In this document: positions 61,929-64,000 of the stretch, piece by piece | Layout: each line of letters starts with the position of its first letter | Position numbering within the stretch: the first letter of the stretch is position 1 | Assembly (NCBI GenBank): GCA_030442035.1 | Contig: JAUJEA010000016.1 | Location: 62,001 to 126,000 of the forward strand | Length of the DNA stretch: 64,000 bases | Reading direction: 5' to 3' | Source of the DNA: Splendidivirga corallicola | GTDB lineage: Bacteria; Bacteroidota; Bacteroidia; Cytophagales; Cyclobacteriaceae | The notes under the pieces: model-generated | Seen by the model: only the letters and a program-made list of their open reading frames with translations | Database searches by the model: none | Told to the model about the DNA's origin: nothing | Made by a program: the position numbers and the translations under genes

Positions 61929-64000
61929 TAAAAAGGCTAGTTACTTATTTCGTTCACTACCCGATCCTGGCAAATATTGTTATTGCCATTACTATTCTTG
62001 GTGGTGTATTCGCTATGGTGAATACAAAAAAATCCTTTTTCCCCACTCGGTCTGATCGAAACATCATGATACAGGTTGCCATGCCTGGCGCTTCCCCGGA
62101 GGAAATGGAGGAAGGAGTGACCCTGAAGGTGGAGGAAGCTATTAAAAGCATAGCCGGAATTGATGAGGTGATCTCTACTTCTTCCGAGAATTCGGCCGTG
62201 GTTACAGTGATTACTTTGGATAACTATGACATTGATGACATTTATACCGAACTAAAAAACGCCATCGATGGCATTAATTCATTCCCTGTAAGTGCAGAAA
62301 AGCCCATCATATTTAAACAGAGGCAGATGTCCACAGCGCAGTGGCTTGGTCTAACAGGTGATGTTGATCTGAAAACCTTAAAGCAGTATGCTGAGGATAT
62401 TGAAGATGATCTTCTAGCTTCAGGGGTTATTTCGCAAGTGGTGATATCTGGTTTCAATCCGCTTGAGATATCCATTGAAGTACCGGAAGCCACATTGTTG
62501 CGTTATGGTCTAACATTTGACCAGGTTGTGAATGCTGTTAAGCTGAATAACAGGGACATTTCAGCCGGATCCATAAAATCCACAAGTGAGGAAATCCTGA
62601 TCAGATCCAAGGCAAAGGAAACAGATTCGGAATTAATTGGAGAAATCATTGTCCGATCCAATCCTGATGGAACAAATCTGCTACTAAGAGATATTGCGAC
62701 TATCAAAGAGCAATTTGCACAACAGCCAAACAAGGCTATGCTAAACGGAGAGGAAGCTGTTTTCCTGGAAGTAAGAAAGCTGGAGGATGAAGACCTGAAA
62801 GATATTTCGGCATTTGTCAATCAATATGTGGAAGATTTTAATGCAACCAATACAGGCGTAAAACTTGAAACAACATGGGATTTTATGAACATGTTGAAGC
62901 AACGATTAAATATGCTGACCATGAATGGTTTCATTGGTTTGTTGCTGGTTCTAATATCACTGGGTGTATTCCTGAATCTGCGTTTATCTGCTTGGGTAGC
63001 CTGGGGTATCCCATCGTCATTCTTTGGTATGTTCCTCATTGGTTCATTTATCGGATTGACCATCAATATGATCTCTTTGTTTGGAATGATTGTGGTAATT
63101 GGGATCCTGGTGGACGATGGGATTGTGATTGCGGAGAACATTTATACACACTTTGAAAAACATCAGAATCCTATTAAGGCTGCTATTTTCGGTACTTTGG
63201 AGGTGATACCGGCGGTATTTACTTCCGTAACCACAACCATTGTTGCCTTCATACCCTTGTTATTGCTTACCGGTGGTATGGAGATGTTGAAGGATATGGC
63301 CATTGTGGTTATTCTGAGTCTGGGATTTTCTCTGATTGAGGCATTCTTTGTTTTACCAGCCCACCTGGCCAGCAAATCGGTACTTAAAATCAAGAAGGAG
63401 GATACACGGAGTTATAAAATCAGGAGCAGTATCAATAAAGTAATTGATTGGTTGAGGCATAAAGTCTATGGAAGTGCCTTGCACTACACCATGAAGTATA
63501 GAACCATTTCATTCTGTGTTTTGGTATCTATGTTTATCATAATTGCCGGGCTTTTTGGTGGAGGGATTATCCAGGCCACATTCTTTCCTCAAATTCCATT
63601 CAATAGCTTTAACATTAACCTGGCCTTTAAACCCGGAGAGCGTGAGTCCAAAGTAGAGCAATATCTTGAAAGATTTGAGGAGGTTGTTTGGGAAGTCAAT
63701 GATGAACTCAAAGAGGAGCTGGAAACAGAAAAGAATATTATTACTTATACATTTAGTGGTATAGGAAGTACCGGCGATGGCTCTGAGCAAGGTTCTCATG
63801 CCGGAAATATTAATGTATTGTATGAAGAGCTTGATGAATTTGGTATCAGTAGTTTCGAGTTAATTGGTCGTTTGCACAAAAAAATAGGCGCGGTGCCGGA
63901 TGCAGAGAAATTCAATATCGGTGGGGCGCAGCGTTGGGGTAAACCAGTGTCAGTCAGACTAATGGGTAAAAATAATGAGGACCTAAAGAATGCCAAGGAT
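61925..64000 (+). CDS. RND efflux inner-membrane transporter, cut by the right edge
   Basis: The frame from the ATG at 61925, which overlaps the adaptor stop by four bases, stays open to the window end: 692 residues of an expected 1000 or more. TM1 (PILANIVIAITILGGVFAMV), then the PN/PC porter domain with MPGASPEEMEEGVTLKVEEA, later a run of TMs (GFIGLLLVLISLGVFLNLRL, INMISLFGMIVVIGILVDDG) with the proton-relay Asp pair in GILVDDGIVIAENI. It then passes into the second half (ISFCVLVSMFIIIAGLFGGG). A proton-driven exporter of the acriflavin-resistance type; the substrate is unknown. The outer-membrane channel gene is not visible. Confidence 0.92.
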   Translation, partial: MIKRLVTYFVHYPILANIVIAITILGGVFAMVNTKKSFFPTRSDRNIMIQVAMPGASPEEMEEGVTLKVEEAIKSIAGIDEVISTSSENSAVVTVITLDNYDIDDIYTELKNAIDGINSFPVSAEKPIIFKQRQMSTAQWLGLTGDVDLKTLKQYAEDIEDDLLASGVISQVVISGFNPLEISIEVPEATLLRYGLTFDQVVNAVKLNNRDISAGSIKSTSEEILIRSKAKETDSELIGEIIVRSNPDGTNLLLRDIATIKEQFAQQPNKAMLNGEEAVFLEVRKLEDEDLKDISAFVNQYVEDFNATNTGVKLETTWDFMNMLKQRLNMLTMNGFIGLLLVLISLGVFLNLRLSAWVAWGIPSSFFGMFLIGSFIGLTINMISLFGMIVVIGILVDDGIVIAENIYTHFEKHQNPIKAAIFGTLEVIPAVFTSVTTTIVAFIPLLLLTGGMEMLKDMAIVVILSLGFSLIEAFFVLPAHLASKSVLKIKKEDTRSYKIRSSINKVIDWLRHKVYGSALHYTMKYRTISFCVLVSMFIIIAGLFGGGIIQATFFPQIPFNSFNINLAFKPGERESKVEQYLERFEEVVWEVNDELKEELETEKNIITYTFSGIGSTGDGSEQGSHAGNINVLYEELDEFGISSFELIGRLHKKIGAVPDAEKFNIGGAQRWGKPVSVRLMGKNNEDLKNAKD

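Overview
The window reads as chromosome of a Bacteroidota bacterium, most likely a marine or soil member of the order Cytophagales. Four things point there: a type IX secretion (T9SS) C-terminal sorting domain on a giant surface protein; several perfect TAnnTTTG boxes of the Bacteroidota housekeeping sigma factor upstream of genes; few Shine-Dalgarno sequences; and gene types typical of the group (paired MacB/FtsX-type permeases of about 800 residues, SiaC, NRDE, DUF3179 and LptE-family proteins). The DNA is AT-rich. I found no rRNA, tRNA, CRISPR array, transposase or prophage gene.

Layout. 1-2.9 kb: three divergent copies of a small exported protein with a CFFCG motif (DUF3299-like) around an exported M28 metallopeptidase. 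3.6-11.8 kb: a small membrane-anchored beta-domain protein followed by a 2450-residue T9SS adhesin whose N-terminal half is eight tandem units of about 132 residues, closed by a strong terminator. 12-19.9 kb: scattered single genes (DUF3179, NRDE/TANGO2, SPOR-like/OmpA, C1 peptidase, cation/proton antiporter, TPR protein). 20-29.5 kb: central metabolism and transport (etfBA, bifunctional nuclease, nucleoside transporter, pckA, two POT peptide transporters, SiaC). 29.5-31.5 kb: groES-groL. 31.8-34.7 kb: a conserved unknown, a BASS-type transporter, a DUF6970-like lipoprotein and a GNAT acetyltransferase.

35-48.2 kb is the most distinctive block. Four tandem FtsX/MacB-type permeases without an ATPase gene are divergent from an NtrC-type response regulator and its histidine kinase. 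The intergenic region holds two identical TGTTTCA-N3-TGAAACA palindromes 23 bp apart, which look like activator sites of the adjacent regulator. Two of the permease spacers are related to each other and are bounded by inverted AT-rich repeats. The likely picture is that a signal seen by the kinase activates the regulator, which binds the twin palindromes and switches on a bank of permeases that borrow an ATPase encoded elsewhere, for export or lipoprotein/envelope stress defence.

48-55 kb: small envelope and stress-type genes (outer-membrane protein, ABM monooxygenase, SRPBCC protein, ECF sigma factor with cysteines, two acetyltransferase-type proteins) and a DPP-IV-like S9 peptidase. A structured, terminator-ended stretch without a gene at 55.23-55.36 kb is a candidate small RNA. 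55.4-60.5 kb: a leftward run miaB - sigma54 activator - lptE - TPR/basic repeat protein - secG with overlapping or abutting genes, an envelope-biogenesis operon. 60.7 kb to the right edge: an RND efflux adaptor and the first 692 residues of its inner-membrane pump.
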